The position numbers were made by a program, and so were the translations under genes. Shown piece by piece: positions 36,805 to 46,123 of a DNA stretch of 49,487 nucleotides. Each line of letters opens with the position of its first letter. Within the stretch, counting starts at the first letter, position 1. The stretch is from Victivallaceae bacterium. Its GTDB lineage: Bacteria > Verrucomicrobiota > Lentisphaeria > Victivallales > Victivallaceae. The stretch covers positions 1-49,487 of the forward strand of contig JAQULZ010000005.1 of the NCBI GenBank assembly GCA_028718375.1. The letters are read 5' to 3'. Under the pieces are notes generated by a model. The model ran no database searches. It was not told the origin of the DNA and saw only the letters and a program-made list of their open reading frames with translations.

Positions 36805-36940
36805 CTTAACTTTATCACTCCTTTTTTAAAGTAAAAATTCAGCCTTAAAAAATTGCTTATTATGAAAAAATTATGACTTTTTTTCTGTCGCGCTCTATGA
36901 CAGCAGGTATAATCGCCAGCCGCTTCATAGACGAACAACC

Positions 36941-37027
36941 CTAGATCGGGCCGCAAGCCGCGGCAATAAATACCAAAGCAATTGCGACGCAGACTGTCAA
37001 GACATTCATTATGATCGTCTTTTTCAT
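36941..37027 (-). CDS. Unannotated 28-aa lipobox-containing peptide MKKTIIMNVLTVCVAIALVFIAAACGPI
   Basis: Hand translation from ATG at 37027 to TAG at 36941; begins 1 nt after the TetR stop codon; strong SD GGGAGG ('acgggaggttagtATG'); absent from the supplied ORF track because of its length. Confidence 0.6.
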   Translation of the reverse strand: MKKTIIMNVLTVCVAIALVFIAAACGPI

Positions 37028-37028
37028 A

Positions 37029-37688
37029 CTAACCTCCCGTTTTTTCGGTTAATCCAATATCAATTACAGGTACATGTTCGATGCAGGCCAGCAGCATTTG
37101 TTCCGCCTGAGCGGCAATTACCTGAAAAACCGCCGGACCGTCTTTGGCAAAATAGTAAACAACTCCGGCCAGCATGCTCCAGGCGGTTTCCGCAGTAATG
37201 ATCACCTGTTCTTCATTAAGATCAGGTCGCATGCTTCGGACCGTCTCCGCAATCAATTCAAGACCAGCGGCCTTACAGGCCCGGAGTCGCTGATAGATGT
37301 CGCTTCCATGGTCAAACACATCGAGGACGCCGCGTCTTTCGCTTTGAACCATAAAAAACACCAAGTTGAAATTTTCAGGGTACGCCAGCGCAAAATCAAA
37401 AAAGGCACGCACCATCATGACTCCGCGCTGCCGCCCCGGGCTGCCGGCCACGGCTGCATTAAGTTTGCTGATCAGCAGATCATAGCTTTCAAGCAGCAAG
37501 GCGGCAAAAATATGGGTTTTATCAGGAAAATAAAGATAAATAGTGCCCGGAGCAAGCTCACATAACGCGGCTATCTGGCGAATAGTAGTGCCGCTGAACC
37601 CTTGTTGCCTAAATACTGTCCTGGCCGCAGTCAGAATGTTCTGCCGGCGGCATTCCTTTTCCCGTCGTCGTCTGGCCGATATACCCAT
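37029..37688 (-). CDS. TetR/AcrR-family transcriptional regulator
   Basis: ILTAARTVFRQQGFSGTTIRQIAALCELAPGTIYLYFPDKTHIFAALL N-terminal HTH; ATG at 37688 preferred over GTG at 37694. Confidence 0.92.
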   Translation of the reverse strand: MGISARRRREKECRRQNILTAARTVFRQQGFSGTTIRQIAALCELAPGTIYLYFPDKTHIFAALLLESYDLLISKLNAAVAGSPGRQRGVMMVRAFFDFALAYPENFNLVFFMVQSERRGVLDVFDHGSDIYQRLRACKAAGLELIAETVRSMRPDLNEEQVIITAETAWSMLAGVVYYFAKDGPAVFQVIAAQAEQMLLACIEHVPVIDIGLTEKTGG

Positions 37689-37717
37689 AATCACTCGTCA
37701 CTGCTTTCGGGTTTAAT

Positions 37718-37752
37718 AATGAACATTGTTCATTATATATACATTGTTCATT
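37718..37752. promoter_or_regulatory. Candidate TetR-type operator(s)
   Basis: AATGAACATTGTTCATT near-perfect palindrome (37718-37734) followed by half-repeat ACATTGTTCATT (37741-37752), just upstream of the TetR gene. Confidence 0.6.
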
Positions 37753-37784
37753 AAATGCAAGAGCAATGCCTGAAAAAACTTTAA

Positions 37785-37812
37785 TTTTCGTGTATTTCGT
37801 GTGTTTCGCGGT
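37785..37812 (-). repeat. ACCACGAAA-type dispersed repeat
   Basis: TTTTCGTGTATTTCGTGTGTTTCGCGGT, reverse complement of ACCGCGAAACACACGAAATACACGAAAA. Confidence 0.65.
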
Positions 37813-37822
37813 TAAAAAAACG

Positions 37823-39154
37823 TCACTCGTCCGCATCGGTCAGGGGATGAAGGTCTTCTATCCGGACGCGTTCCGCTTTTATTTTGACCCCGGGTTCCGG
37901 ACTGTAGATAATGTAACCCTGGTTTTTTTCTAAAAGCAGAACCAGCTTTCGGGGTTCATCTTTGAGCTTAAGCACCGAGTTGGCAATCCACACGTTGATT
38001 GGTTTGGGACGGGTTATCTGGGCTTTGCGTACCGTGACTGCGAACGTTTCGGTAGGCGGCAGCATGCGTTTATGGGCCAGCATAATGCGGTATTTCCCGG
38101 CCGGAAGATTCCGGATCCGGATCACTTTCGATAAATCTTTGCTTTCCCCGGCAACAGTTTCGCCATGTTTCTTGCCGTTGATATATACCGTTACTCCCGG
38201 AGGATTTACGCTCAGGTCGATCCCGCCGGTATTGCGCGTCAAGGTGAATTCAACTGTATTGACCCGTCCGGGGGTAATATGCACCTCCCGGCCGATGCCG
38301 TCAAAACCGTCCTTCGCCACTCTTACGTTATACTTGCCCGCCGGCAGATCGGCCACGGTCAACGGGGTTTTACCGTAACTCTTCCCGTCAATATATACCA
38401 GCGCCCCGTCCGGAGAACTGATAAACTTGAACGTGCCGGGGAGCCGCACCAAAGTAAGGGTTTTAGTCGTCGTTTTATCCCGGACTATGTCCACTGAGGT
38501 CTTTACGTCGGCAAAACCGGTCCGGGTAACTTTCACTTCATGCCGTCCTTCCTGCAACTCCGTACTATATGGCGTAAAACCGGAAGCCGCATCATCAATA
38601 TATACCCGGGCATGATCCGGTTCCGTATTCAAAACCAGTTGGCCGATATTGGATTCCAAAAGAATGCTGATTTTTTTGGGGCGGGCGTCGGTGATTTCCC
38701 ATTTCACGGTACGGGGCGACCGGTTGAGATGTTCAATTTGAGCGGAATATTCCCCCGCCCCCAAATCCGTAAGCACCAGAGGGGTAACCCCCTGTACCTT
38801 GCCGTTCATCACCACCCTGGCCCCTGCCGGTTTACTGACGACCAGAACCGCACTCTTCAGCGGCGCCAGTTTCAACTTAAGAACGGCTTTCCGGCCAAGC
38901 CCGACGTTAACGTAACTCCAGACCGGCTGAAAATTTTCCTTACTCATTTTAATGAGATAAGCGCCCGGCTTAAGTTTTAAATTGACCGGAGTCGGTTTTT
39001 TGAGTTTTATTCTGGAATTCACCAGCACTTCCGCTCCCTGCGGAACGGAATCCAGTTCCAGTTGCCCTTTCGTCTCCGGCGTACTTTCGGGCGCACAAGC
39101 CGTAACCAGCAGCATCCCGAGACTTATCATCATTAACCAACGGCAGTTCATCAT
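37823..39154 (-). CDS. PEGA-repeat lipoprotein
   Basis: Lipobox LLVTAC; five PEGA-like repeats (e.g. FISSPDGALVYIDGKSYGKTPLTVADLPAGKYNVRVAKDGF). Start assigned at the Met overlapping the upstream stop; 39151 also possible. Confidence 0.88.
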   Translation of the reverse strand: MMNCRWLMMISLGMLLVTACAPESTPETKGQLELDSVPQGAEVLVNSRIKLKKPTPVNLKLKPGAYLIKMSKENFQPVWSYVNVGLGRKAVLKLKLAPLKSAVLVVSKPAGARVVMNGKVQGVTPLVLTDLGAGEYSAQIEHLNRSPRTVKWEITDARPKKISILLESNIGQLVLNTEPDHARVYIDDAASGFTPYSTELQEGRHEVKVTRTGFADVKTSVDIVRDKTTTKTLTLVRLPGTFKFISSPDGALVYIDGKSYGKTPLTVADLPAGKYNVRVAKDGFDGIGREVHITPGRVNTVEFTLTRNTGGIDLSVNPPGVTVYINGKKHGETVAGESKDLSKVIRIRNLPAGKYRIMLAHKRMLPPTETFAVTVRKAQITRPKPINVWIANSVLKLKDEPRKLVLLLEKNQGYIIYSPEPGVKIKAERVRIEDLHPLTDADE

Positions 39155-40683
39155 TTCTTCCTCTCCCGGGCGGCTTCCGAAAGCCGGTTTATCCGCAACC
39201 GGGCCCACTTATAGGCCTTTGAGCCTTCCGGAGCCAGCAGAATCATCTCATTCAATACTTCCACCGCCTCTTTGAGTTTATCCAAACGCTCCAGGCGTTC
39301 CACTTCATAAAGCAATTCCGTCCAGCGTTTTTTCCGCAACGCTTCGACTTCCGCATACCGTTTCCGGGCAATTTTCCAAATCTCCGGTTTAGGCGAAAAC
39401 TGGTCGAGATAATCAATCGTCAGTTTATACCGGCGTTCCGCCTCCAATAAATTGGCGGAATTGGCATTGCGGTTGGCGTAATACTCCTCGGCCCGCACAA
39501 AACTCGCCTTGGCGCGCTTTTGGAGTTCCTCCGGGGTCATGGCGAAAGTCAGCAGATCGTAACCGTCGGCAAAATCCTCAATCGCTCCTTCAATATCCTC
39601 AAAGGAGGTCGGAGCGGAATTATTCCGGATAACGATCGAGTTATAACGGTTATTGAGCGCAATCGCCAGTTTTCTGGTCGTATCGAGGTTGTTGACCGCC
39701 GATCCGAACGACACCGGCGGCAAGGTCATAAAACCGGTGTTTTCAACCGCCGTCCGCAAGGATTTAAGAAACTCCGGTTTGACCTCCTCGATAACTTTAT
39801 TGTAATGCCGGTCGGACTTCAAATCGTCAATGGCAAAGGTGGCGGTATGGTTTTCTATCAGCAGGGAAAACCGGAAAACATTGTCTTTAGCGACCACTTC
39901 CTTGACGTAATCCAATACCAGGGGGATTTCTTTTTCCGCCGTAACCGTAATCCCGACCGTTTTTTTGCCGTCCCGCCGGGAACTCAGAAACCAGAAGACA
40001 AATCCCGCCACCCCCACCAGCAGCACCAGGTAAAACAGAATATTGAACAGTTGTTTTCCGGCCGGCAGAGCGGAAGTTTTCCGCCCGGTCTTTACCGTTT
40101 TCCGGGATGCGCCGAAAATATCGGCGGCGCCTTCCGACAAGTCTTTGACCGTAATCACCGGTATGGTTTTCGCTCCGGAATCAGTCTCGGCGGCGGCAGA
40201 CGATTTTTTCCCGGTTTCACCCGCCACCGGTTCGGGCGGTGACGCTGAAACCGGCGGCGCGGTTTTCTTCGGCAGCGGTTCAAAAACGATCTTCTTTACG
40301 GCCGGCTGAGTTCCGGCTTGTTCAGACTTTTCCGCCGGCGCGGAATCAACTACCGGAATAACGGCAGCCGGAGAGGCATTTCCGGAAACCGCCTTCAGTT
40401 CCGTTATCCGGAAATTCTGATCGCCCAGGGTGATGGTGTCGCCTTCAGCCAACAGTTTTTCACCTTCAACCGGAATTTTGTTGACTTTGCTGCCGTTGGT
40501 GCTTCCCAGGTCTTTGATGAGCCAGTCTCCGGCCGAGTCAGTGGTCAGTTTGGCATGGTAACGCGATACGCCCGCGGTTTCGATGACGACATCGTTGTCG
40601 GTCTCCCGCCCGATGGAGATTTCCCGGCCGGACAATTCCAACCGTTCACCGCTGCGCGAACCATTCAGAAAATACAGTTTCAT
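39151..40683 (-). CDS. FHA-domain membrane protein
   Basis: N-terminal FHA: ISIGRETDNDVVIETAGVSRYHAKLTTD..WLIKDLGSTNGSKVN; single TM LFNILFYLVLLVGVAGFVFWFLSS; C-terminal helical region. Confidence 0.88.
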   Translation of the reverse strand: MKLYFLNGSRSGERLELSGREISIGRETDNDVVIETAGVSRYHAKLTTDSAGDWLIKDLGSTNGSKVNKIPVEGEKLLAEGDTITLGDQNFRITELKAVSGNASPAAVIPVVDSAPAEKSEQAGTQPAVKKIVFEPLPKKTAPPVSASPPEPVAGETGKKSSAAAETDSGAKTIPVITVKDLSEGAADIFGASRKTVKTGRKTSALPAGKQLFNILFYLVLLVGVAGFVFWFLSSRRDGKKTVGITVTAEKEIPLVLDYVKEVVAKDNVFRFSLLIENHTATFAIDDLKSDRHYNKVIEEVKPEFLKSLRTAVENTGFMTLPPVSFGSAVNNLDTTRKLAIALNNRYNSIVIRNNSAPTSFEDIEGAIEDFADGYDLLTFAMTPEELQKRAKASFVRAEEYYANRNANSANLLEAERRYKLTIDYLDQFSPKPEIWKIARKRYAEVEALRKKRWTELLYEVERLERLDKLKEAVEVLNEMILLAPEGSKAYKWARLRINRLSEAARERKK

Positions 40684-41114
40684 TTTCGACTCTCTTTAAA
40701 GGGAACTATCGACTCCATTTCCCGTACCAGCCGTTTGTCGTCCGGTTTGGCCGCCAGTTCCGCTACGCTTTCTTCGGCAACGTTGATCACATGGCCGACT
40801 TCGGTGCCGCTGTAGTCAATTAGCCCCGCCGGCAATTCAATGGTAGTAACGGCTTTCGCACACCGGACCCAGGGCAGCCAGCGCACCAGTCCCCGGCGCA
40901 AACCGACCACTTTGCGGTCGGCGTCAAGGAAAATAACATCAATGTTCTGCCCCATGAACAAGGTATGAATATTATTGCAACGCTCGAACACCATCGCGTC
41001 GAAACCGGATTCATAAAATCTCCGGCCGATCATTCCCTGCAGCCGGGCGCCGAAACTCACCGCAAAAAACGGTTTTCGCGCAATATACTTTTTATTGGTC
41101 AGGTTTACAATCAT
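40680..41114 (-). CDS. DUF192 family protein
   Basis: ARLQGMIGRRFYESGFDAMVFERCNNIHTLFMGQNIDVIFLDADRKVV pattern typical of DUF192. Confidence 0.8.
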   Translation of the reverse strand: MIVNLTNKKYIARKPFFAVSFGARLQGMIGRRFYESGFDAMVFERCNNIHTLFMGQNIDVIFLDADRKVVGLRRGLVRWLPWVRCAKAVTTIELPAGLIDYSGTEVGHVINVAEESVAELAAKPDDKRLVREMESIVPFKESRK

Positions 41115-41141
41115 GCTTAATCCCGAAATACGGCAATCCCA

Positions 41142-42026
41142 TCAAAACAGCAAGGTCTTAAACGCCTGCAGCACAATCGGCATCACCAGAATAATCACTA
41201 CCGCAGGGAAAATGAACAGCGCCAGCGGCAGCACGATCTTCACCGGGGCCTCGCCCGCCTGCTTTTCCGCGCGGGAAAAACGTTTATTGCGCAGCATGTC
41301 GCCCTGGATCATCAGCAGTTCGCCGATACTGACCCCCAGTTCCTCCGCCTGAATAATGGCGCTGAGCACCGTGGACAAATCCGGCTGTCCCACCCGCACC
41401 GACAGTTCCCGCAACGCCTGCGAGCGTTTTTTACCCAGTTTGATTTCGTGGAAAGTGCGGCTCAGTTCCTCGTTCAGGGCATCCATTTTCCGGCGTTTGA
41501 TGATGTCGCGCAGCGCCGCCAGGAAATCCTTGCCGGCCTGAACCGACAACGTCAACAAGTCCAGTACATTAGGCAGCGCCCGGAGGATCTCCTCATGCCG
41601 GGACTGAATCACCTTGCGCAGCCAGACCGCCGGATAGATCACCAATATAACCAGCAGGATCACCCCGACTGCAAGCCGCTGCTGAATCAGGCCCAGCACC
41701 AGGGCAATTGCGCCGTAAACCCCGAGAATAATCCGCAGGGCAATAAAGTCGACCCCGGTAATCGTATCGGAATACCCCGCCATCGACAATTGCCGTTCAG
41801 TCTGCTCACCCCAGGACTTGAAGCTCGGATGCCGGGCGATGAACCGGACATTCCCGGCAAAAGGCAGCGCCAGAAGGAAAATCAGCGGCAGCCGCCGGCG
41901 CATTTCATAATCCAGCTTTTTTTCGACGGTAATCCGGCGGGAGAGGTTCAGGAAAAGCAGCAGGAAAAAACCGGCGGAAAGACCCGCGCAAACCGCCGGA
42001 ATCAGCGTCCAACTGAAAATTTCCAT
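41142..42026 (-). CDS. tadC: TadC-like type II secretion F-domain protein
   Basis: Multi-TM; LPNVLDLLTLSVQAGKDFLAALRDI...ELSRTFHEIKLGKKRSQALRELSVRVGQPDLSTVLSAIIQAEELGVSIGELL; start moved to MEIFSW. Confidence 0.85.
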   Translation of the reverse strand: MEIFSWTLIPAVCAGLSAGFFLLLFLNLSRRITVEKKLDYEMRRRLPLIFLLALPFAGNVRFIARHPSFKSWGEQTERQLSMAGYSDTITGVDFIALRIILGVYGAIALVLGLIQQRLAVGVILLVILVIYPAVWLRKVIQSRHEEILRALPNVLDLLTLSVQAGKDFLAALRDIIKRRKMDALNEELSRTFHEIKLGKKRSQALRELSVRVGQPDLSTVLSAIIQAEELGVSIGELLMIQGDMLRNKRFSRAEKQAGEAPVKIVLPLALFIFPAVVIILVMPIVLQAFKTLLF

Positions 42027-42037
42027 AACCCGCCTCC

Positions 42038-42928
42038 TTACACTCTGATCGAGGTTATTTTCCGAATCATCAGGAAACCGGCGATCACCAGAATAATGGC
42101 GACCGCACAACTTACGATCCCGATCACCGAGCGGAAAAAGGCCGCCATGGCGTCCGGCACGATATACGACATCAGAAACATCAGCGCAAACGGCATGATG
42201 CCGATGACGACCGCCTGCATCCGCCCCTGCGCCGTCAGCGCGCTTATCTTGCGGTAAATGCGGAGGCGTTCGCGGATAACCGCCGCCAGCCGTTCCAGGA
42301 CGGAAGTCAATTCTCCTCCGGTCTGGCGCGCCGTGATGATCGCCACCGCCACCAGTTCAAAATCCTCGCTTTCAATGCGCTTGCACATATTTTCCAGGGC
42401 ATTTTCCAAAGACACCCCCAAATGCAGTTCCTGAATCAGCAGCCGGAATTCGATGGAAATCGGCGGCCGGTTCTCTTCCGCCACGGCCTCCAGCGCCTGA
42501 TTGATGCTGAATCCGGCCTTCAGCGAACTGCTGATTGCGCCCAGAACGTCCTCAAGCTGTTCATTGAATTTGCCCAGCCGCCGAATCCGGAGGTAACGCA
42601 GGATCAGCCGCGGCACGGGAAAACTTGCCACCGCCACGATAACACCGAGGGCAACCGCCTTCGCCCAGGAAAAACCGCTGCTCGCGGCGCCGAAAACAAC
42701 CACCGTCATAAAACTGCAGAAGGCGCTGATCGCCAGACTCAAATCGAAAATCCGGCCGGCGGGCATCTGCAGCAGCACGTCGTCCAGTTCCACCGCCGCC
42801 TCTTTCAAATAACGCTCCTTGTAACGGGTGGAAATATAAATGAACGAGTCAATTATCACCAGCGTCGCCAGCGTCACCGCGATCAGAACGCAGACGCTCG
42901 GCACCCAGGTTCCGGTCATAATACTCAA
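42038..42928 (-). CDS. tadB: TadB-like type II secretion F-domain protein
   Basis: FNEQLEDVLGAISSSLKAGFSINQALEAVAEENRPPISIEFRLLIQELHLGVSLENALENMCKR...ARQTGGELTSVLERLAAVIRERLRIYRKISALTAQGRMQA. Confidence 0.88.
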   Translation of the reverse strand: MSIMTGTWVPSVCVLIAVTLATLVIIDSFIYISTRYKERYLKEAAVELDDVLLQMPAGRIFDLSLAISAFCSFMTVVVFGAASSGFSWAKAVALGVIVAVASFPVPRLILRYLRIRRLGKFNEQLEDVLGAISSSLKAGFSINQALEAVAEENRPPISIEFRLLIQELHLGVSLENALENMCKRIESEDFELVAVAIITARQTGGELTSVLERLAAVIRERLRIYRKISALTAQGRMQAVVIGIMPFALMFLMSYIVPDAMAAFFRSVIGIVSCAVAIILVIAGFLMIRKITSIRV

Positions 42929-44670
42929 ACTCCACCTCCCGGTCCGTCACTGCTGAACATGGCAATATCCAACCCAATCTTGGCCCGCCTGATCTCATCC
43001 ATAAAAGTCGGTATATTATTAGCGGGTTCAAAACTGCCGATGATCCGTTCATTAGCGTCCCAGCCTTTATGGTTAAAAACGAAAATATCCTGAAGCGTGA
43101 TAATATCGCCTTCCATTTTGGTGATTTCGCTGATGTTGGTAACCTTGCGCGAACCGTCGCGTTCCCGGTTCACCTGAACAATAACGTCGATCGCGGAAGC
43201 CACCTGTTCGCGGATCGCCCGCAAGGGCAGATCGAACCCGGCCATCAGCACCAGCGTTTCCAGCCGGGACAGAGCATCGCGCGGACTGTTGGCGTGAATC
43301 GTGGTCAGAGAACCGTCATGCCCGGTATTCATCGCCTGAAGCATGTCCAGCGCTTCCCCGCCGCGGCACTCACCGACGACGATCCGGTCGGGACGCATCC
43401 GCAACGCGTTGCGCACCAGATCGCGAATAGCTATTTCACCTTTCCCCTCAATATTCGGCGGCCGGGCTTCCAGCCGGACAATATTTTCCTGATGCAACTG
43501 GAGTTCGGCCGCGTCTTCGATGGTAACGATGCGTTCCCGGTTCGGGAGATAATTGCTCAGGACGTTCAGCAGCGTAGTCTTACCGGAACCGGTACCGCCG
43601 GAAATAATGATGTTTTTCCGCACCATCACGCAGGCGCGCAGAAATTCGGCCATGTCCGGCGTGAGCGTCCCGAAACCGATGATGTCGTCAATACAGAACG
43701 GAGTCCTGGAAAATTTACGGATGGTAAGCGACGGGCCGTTCAGGGACAACGGCGGAATAATGGCGTTGACCCGGGAACCGTCCGCGAGCCGGGCATCCAC
43801 CATCGGAGAACTTTCGTCAATCCGCCGTCCGAGCGGCGCCACGATCCGCTCAATGGCCGCCAGCACCTGATTATCGTCGGCAAAGGCCGTATCCGTGCGG
43901 TATAAAGTCCCTTTGCATTCGACATAAACCTCGCTGGCGTTGTTGACCATGATTTCAGTGATCTCGTCGAGCGCAGTCAGATATTCCAATGGTCCCAGAC
44001 CGATGGCTTCCTGAACCAGTTCGCGCTCAATGGTACTGACCTTGACCTCATCCGGCAACGGAATGGACAATTCCGAGAGGATTTCCTTGATCGTTTCTTT
44101 GGCGCGCTCGCCGAGTTCCTCCTCCGAAGCGCCGGAAAGCGCCAGTTTCTTGAGGTTGAGACGCTTGAGCAATTCGGCGTGGGCGCGTCTTTTTATTTCC
44201 TGTACCAGCGGGCGGACACTTTGAGGAACGCCGGATATTTCCAGCAGCGGAATTTTTTCCTTGCCGGCAGCCGGGGATTTGACGGCTTTCAACTGCCGGG
44301 AAAGCGAAGCCAGTTTCCGCTTATCCTGATCGGACTGAGGCTTCGGCGGCTGACTTTCAGCCGGTTCCTCGTATTCCGGGCCTTTCACTTCTATTGCTAT
44401 TTCTCCGATGGTGATTACTGAATTAATGTCCGCCGGATATTCCTCCTGCGGAGCAATCAGCTGCCCGTCAAGGTAAGTGCCGTTGCGGCTGTCCAGGTCG
44501 ATGACCGCCAGGCGGTTGTCCCGGACATTGAACTGAGCATGATGGCCGGAAATGCCGGGAAGGTCGAACTGGATGTGGCAGTCGGACTCGGAACCGACAA
44601 TATAAGCCCCCGGAACCAACTTGCCCAAGGCATCGTCCTGTCCCGGCTGCCTGATGATAATTTCAAACAT
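42925..44670 (-). CDS. tadA: FHA-CpaF/TadA secretion ATPase fusion
   Basis: N-terminal FHA-like ([43 protein letters not shown]) plus CpaF ATPase ([83 protein letters not shown]). Confidence 0.92.
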   Translation of the reverse strand: MFEIIIRQPGQDDALGKLVPGAYIVGSESDCHIQFDLPGISGHHAQFNVRDNRLAVIDLDSRNGTYLDGQLIAPQEEYPADINSVITIGEIAIEVKGPEYEEPAESQPPKPQSDQDKRKLASLSRQLKAVKSPAAGKEKIPLLEISGVPQSVRPLVQEIKRRAHAELLKRLNLKKLALSGASEEELGERAKETIKEILSELSIPLPDEVKVSTIERELVQEAIGLGPLEYLTALDEITEIMVNNASEVYVECKGTLYRTDTAFADDNQVLAAIERIVAPLGRRIDESSPMVDARLADGSRVNAIIPPLSLNGPSLTIRKFSRTPFCIDDIIGFGTLTPDMAEFLRACVMVRKNIIISGGTGSGKTTLLNVLSNYLPNRERIVTIEDAAELQLHQENIVRLEARPPNIEGKGEIAIRDLVRNALRMRPDRIVVGECRGGEALDMLQAMNTGHDGSLTTIHANSPRDALSRLETLVLMAGFDLPLRAIREQVASAIDVIVQVNRERDGSRKVTNISEITKMEGDIITLQDIFVFNHKGWDANERIIGSFEPANNIPTFMDEIRRAKIGLDIAMFSSDGPGGGV

Positions 44671-44706
44671 TTTCGCCTCGAAAAATATTTTAAACCGTGA
44701 AAGCCA

Positions 44707-45492
44707 TCAGTAATTTTTGGAGCTGCGCCGGCGCGCCTGTTCTTCAAGATATTTTTTCAGGGACCGGAAATAGACCGATTTCAAATCGGTGACAATTGCC
44801 GAGTCCTCATTATTTCTCAGGCTCAGCGAAAGCCGCCCTTTCTGGGAGGCAAATTCGACAATTTCCACATCGCCGGGAGAAAGTTCCAGGGTGACGCTGC
44901 TGTAGCTCCGGCGGGACGGCCCCTGATCGCCGATATTCCGTCCCCAATGGCTGCCGGTCGCAATGATCCGGACGTTCTGCAGAATGGTCAGGGTAATGGT
45001 GTCCCAGTCCTTTTCGCCGCGCATTTCCGGAAAACGAAAGGTGCCGAGGACATCCACCCGGTCGTCAGGGCGAATCAGATAATTCAGCGAAGAAATAGAA
45101 TCGACGGCAATGGCTTTGGCGCGCATCCCGGGCGCGATGCTGGCATTGATCCCGAATACCCGGCGGGAAGCGGCTTTCAGGTCGTCATATTGCAGAATGC
45201 TGTCCTTGGCCAAGTAACTGTCGAGTTCCCGGCCGAGGATCTGAGCGCGGTTTTTCCAGGGAATCGCCCGGGAAAAAATCGCGCCGCTTTTAATACTGGT
45301 TTCAACATAGGGCGCCAGGTCCTCTTCCGTAAGTTTTTCTCCGGCGTTTTTATTGACCGTCAGCCGGATAAGTTTCGAGGTAACCGCCTGGCCGCGGATT
45401 TTTTCCTTTTCCTGCTGAAGCTGCTGATAGGTAAGCACAAAGGCGACAATCCCGAAAAAGACCGCCACCAGTAAAAGCAGTTTTTGTTTCAT
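44707..45492 (-). CDS. cpaB: CpaB/RcpC-like Flp pilus assembly protein
   Basis: Single N-terminal TM, SAF-like region (GEKLTEEDLAPYVETSIKSGAIFSRAI...VLGTFRFPEM..WDTITLTILQNVRIIATGSHWG); start moved to MKQKLLLLVAVFFG. Confidence 0.85.
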   Translation of the reverse strand: MKQKLLLLVAVFFGIVAFVLTYQQLQQEKEKIRGQAVTSKLIRLTVNKNAGEKLTEEDLAPYVETSIKSGAIFSRAIPWKNRAQILGRELDSYLAKDSILQYDDLKAASRRVFGINASIAPGMRAKAIAVDSISSLNYLIRPDDRVDVLGTFRFPEMRGEKDWDTITLTILQNVRIIATGSHWGRNIGDQGPSRRSYSSVTLELSPGDVEIVEFASQKGRLSLSLRNNEDSAIVTDLKSVYFRSLKKYLEEQARRRSSKNY

Positions 45493-45646
45493 ACCGTCTT
45501 CTCCTGTGAACCGGAAATTGAGCTTTATCGTACCGCCATATCCATAAAATACCCTCAATATAGAAAATGTCCAGCCGGTTAAGCGGGTTTTTTATCAAAC
45601 CAGGCGCGGGCCGCGGCGGGACAGCGGATTTTACCGCGGGGTTTGC

Positions 45647-46048
45647 TTATTTTTCGTCGAGAATCCGGCGGACCTCGGTCGCCATCACGGAAATGCGGTG
45701 GGGTTTGGGCAGGAATCCTTTCGCCCCCTGCGTCAGCAGGTCATTGACTTCCTCCTCGGAAACATAACCGCTGGAAAGCAGAATCTTGGCGTCAGGATCG
45801 ATGGCCTTAATTTTATAGAAAGTCTGATGGCCGCCCAGTTTCGGCATAACCATATCCAGCAGCACCAGATCGATTTCATGGGGATTTTCCCGGTAAATCT
45901 CGACCGCGTCCAGTCCGTTTTCCGCCAGCAGCACCGAATAACCGAGCCGCTGGAGGGCTTCGATAAGAAAATCCCAGATAGTCTCATGATCATCAACTAT
46001 CAAAATCGTTTCCTTCCCGCCGGGAAGCGTTTTAAAATCATCCGTCAT
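45647..46048 (-). CDS. Single-domain response regulator (CheY-like)
   Basis: ILIVDDHETIWDFL, DLVLLDMVMPKLGG, ILLSSGY, GAKGFLPKPH. Confidence 0.92.
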   Translation of the reverse strand: MTDDFKTLPGGKETILIVDDHETIWDFLIEALQRLGYSVLLAENGLDAVEIYRENPHEIDLVLLDMVMPKLGGHQTFYKIKAIDPDAKILLSSGYVSEEEVNDLLTQGAKGFLPKPHRISVMATEVRRILDEK

Positions 46049-46123
46049 CTGAAAAAGACCTTTAGTTTAGCTTGGTTTAAGTATATCTTAAAAAGCTTAA
46101 AATTGCAAGCCGGTTCAGTCATC

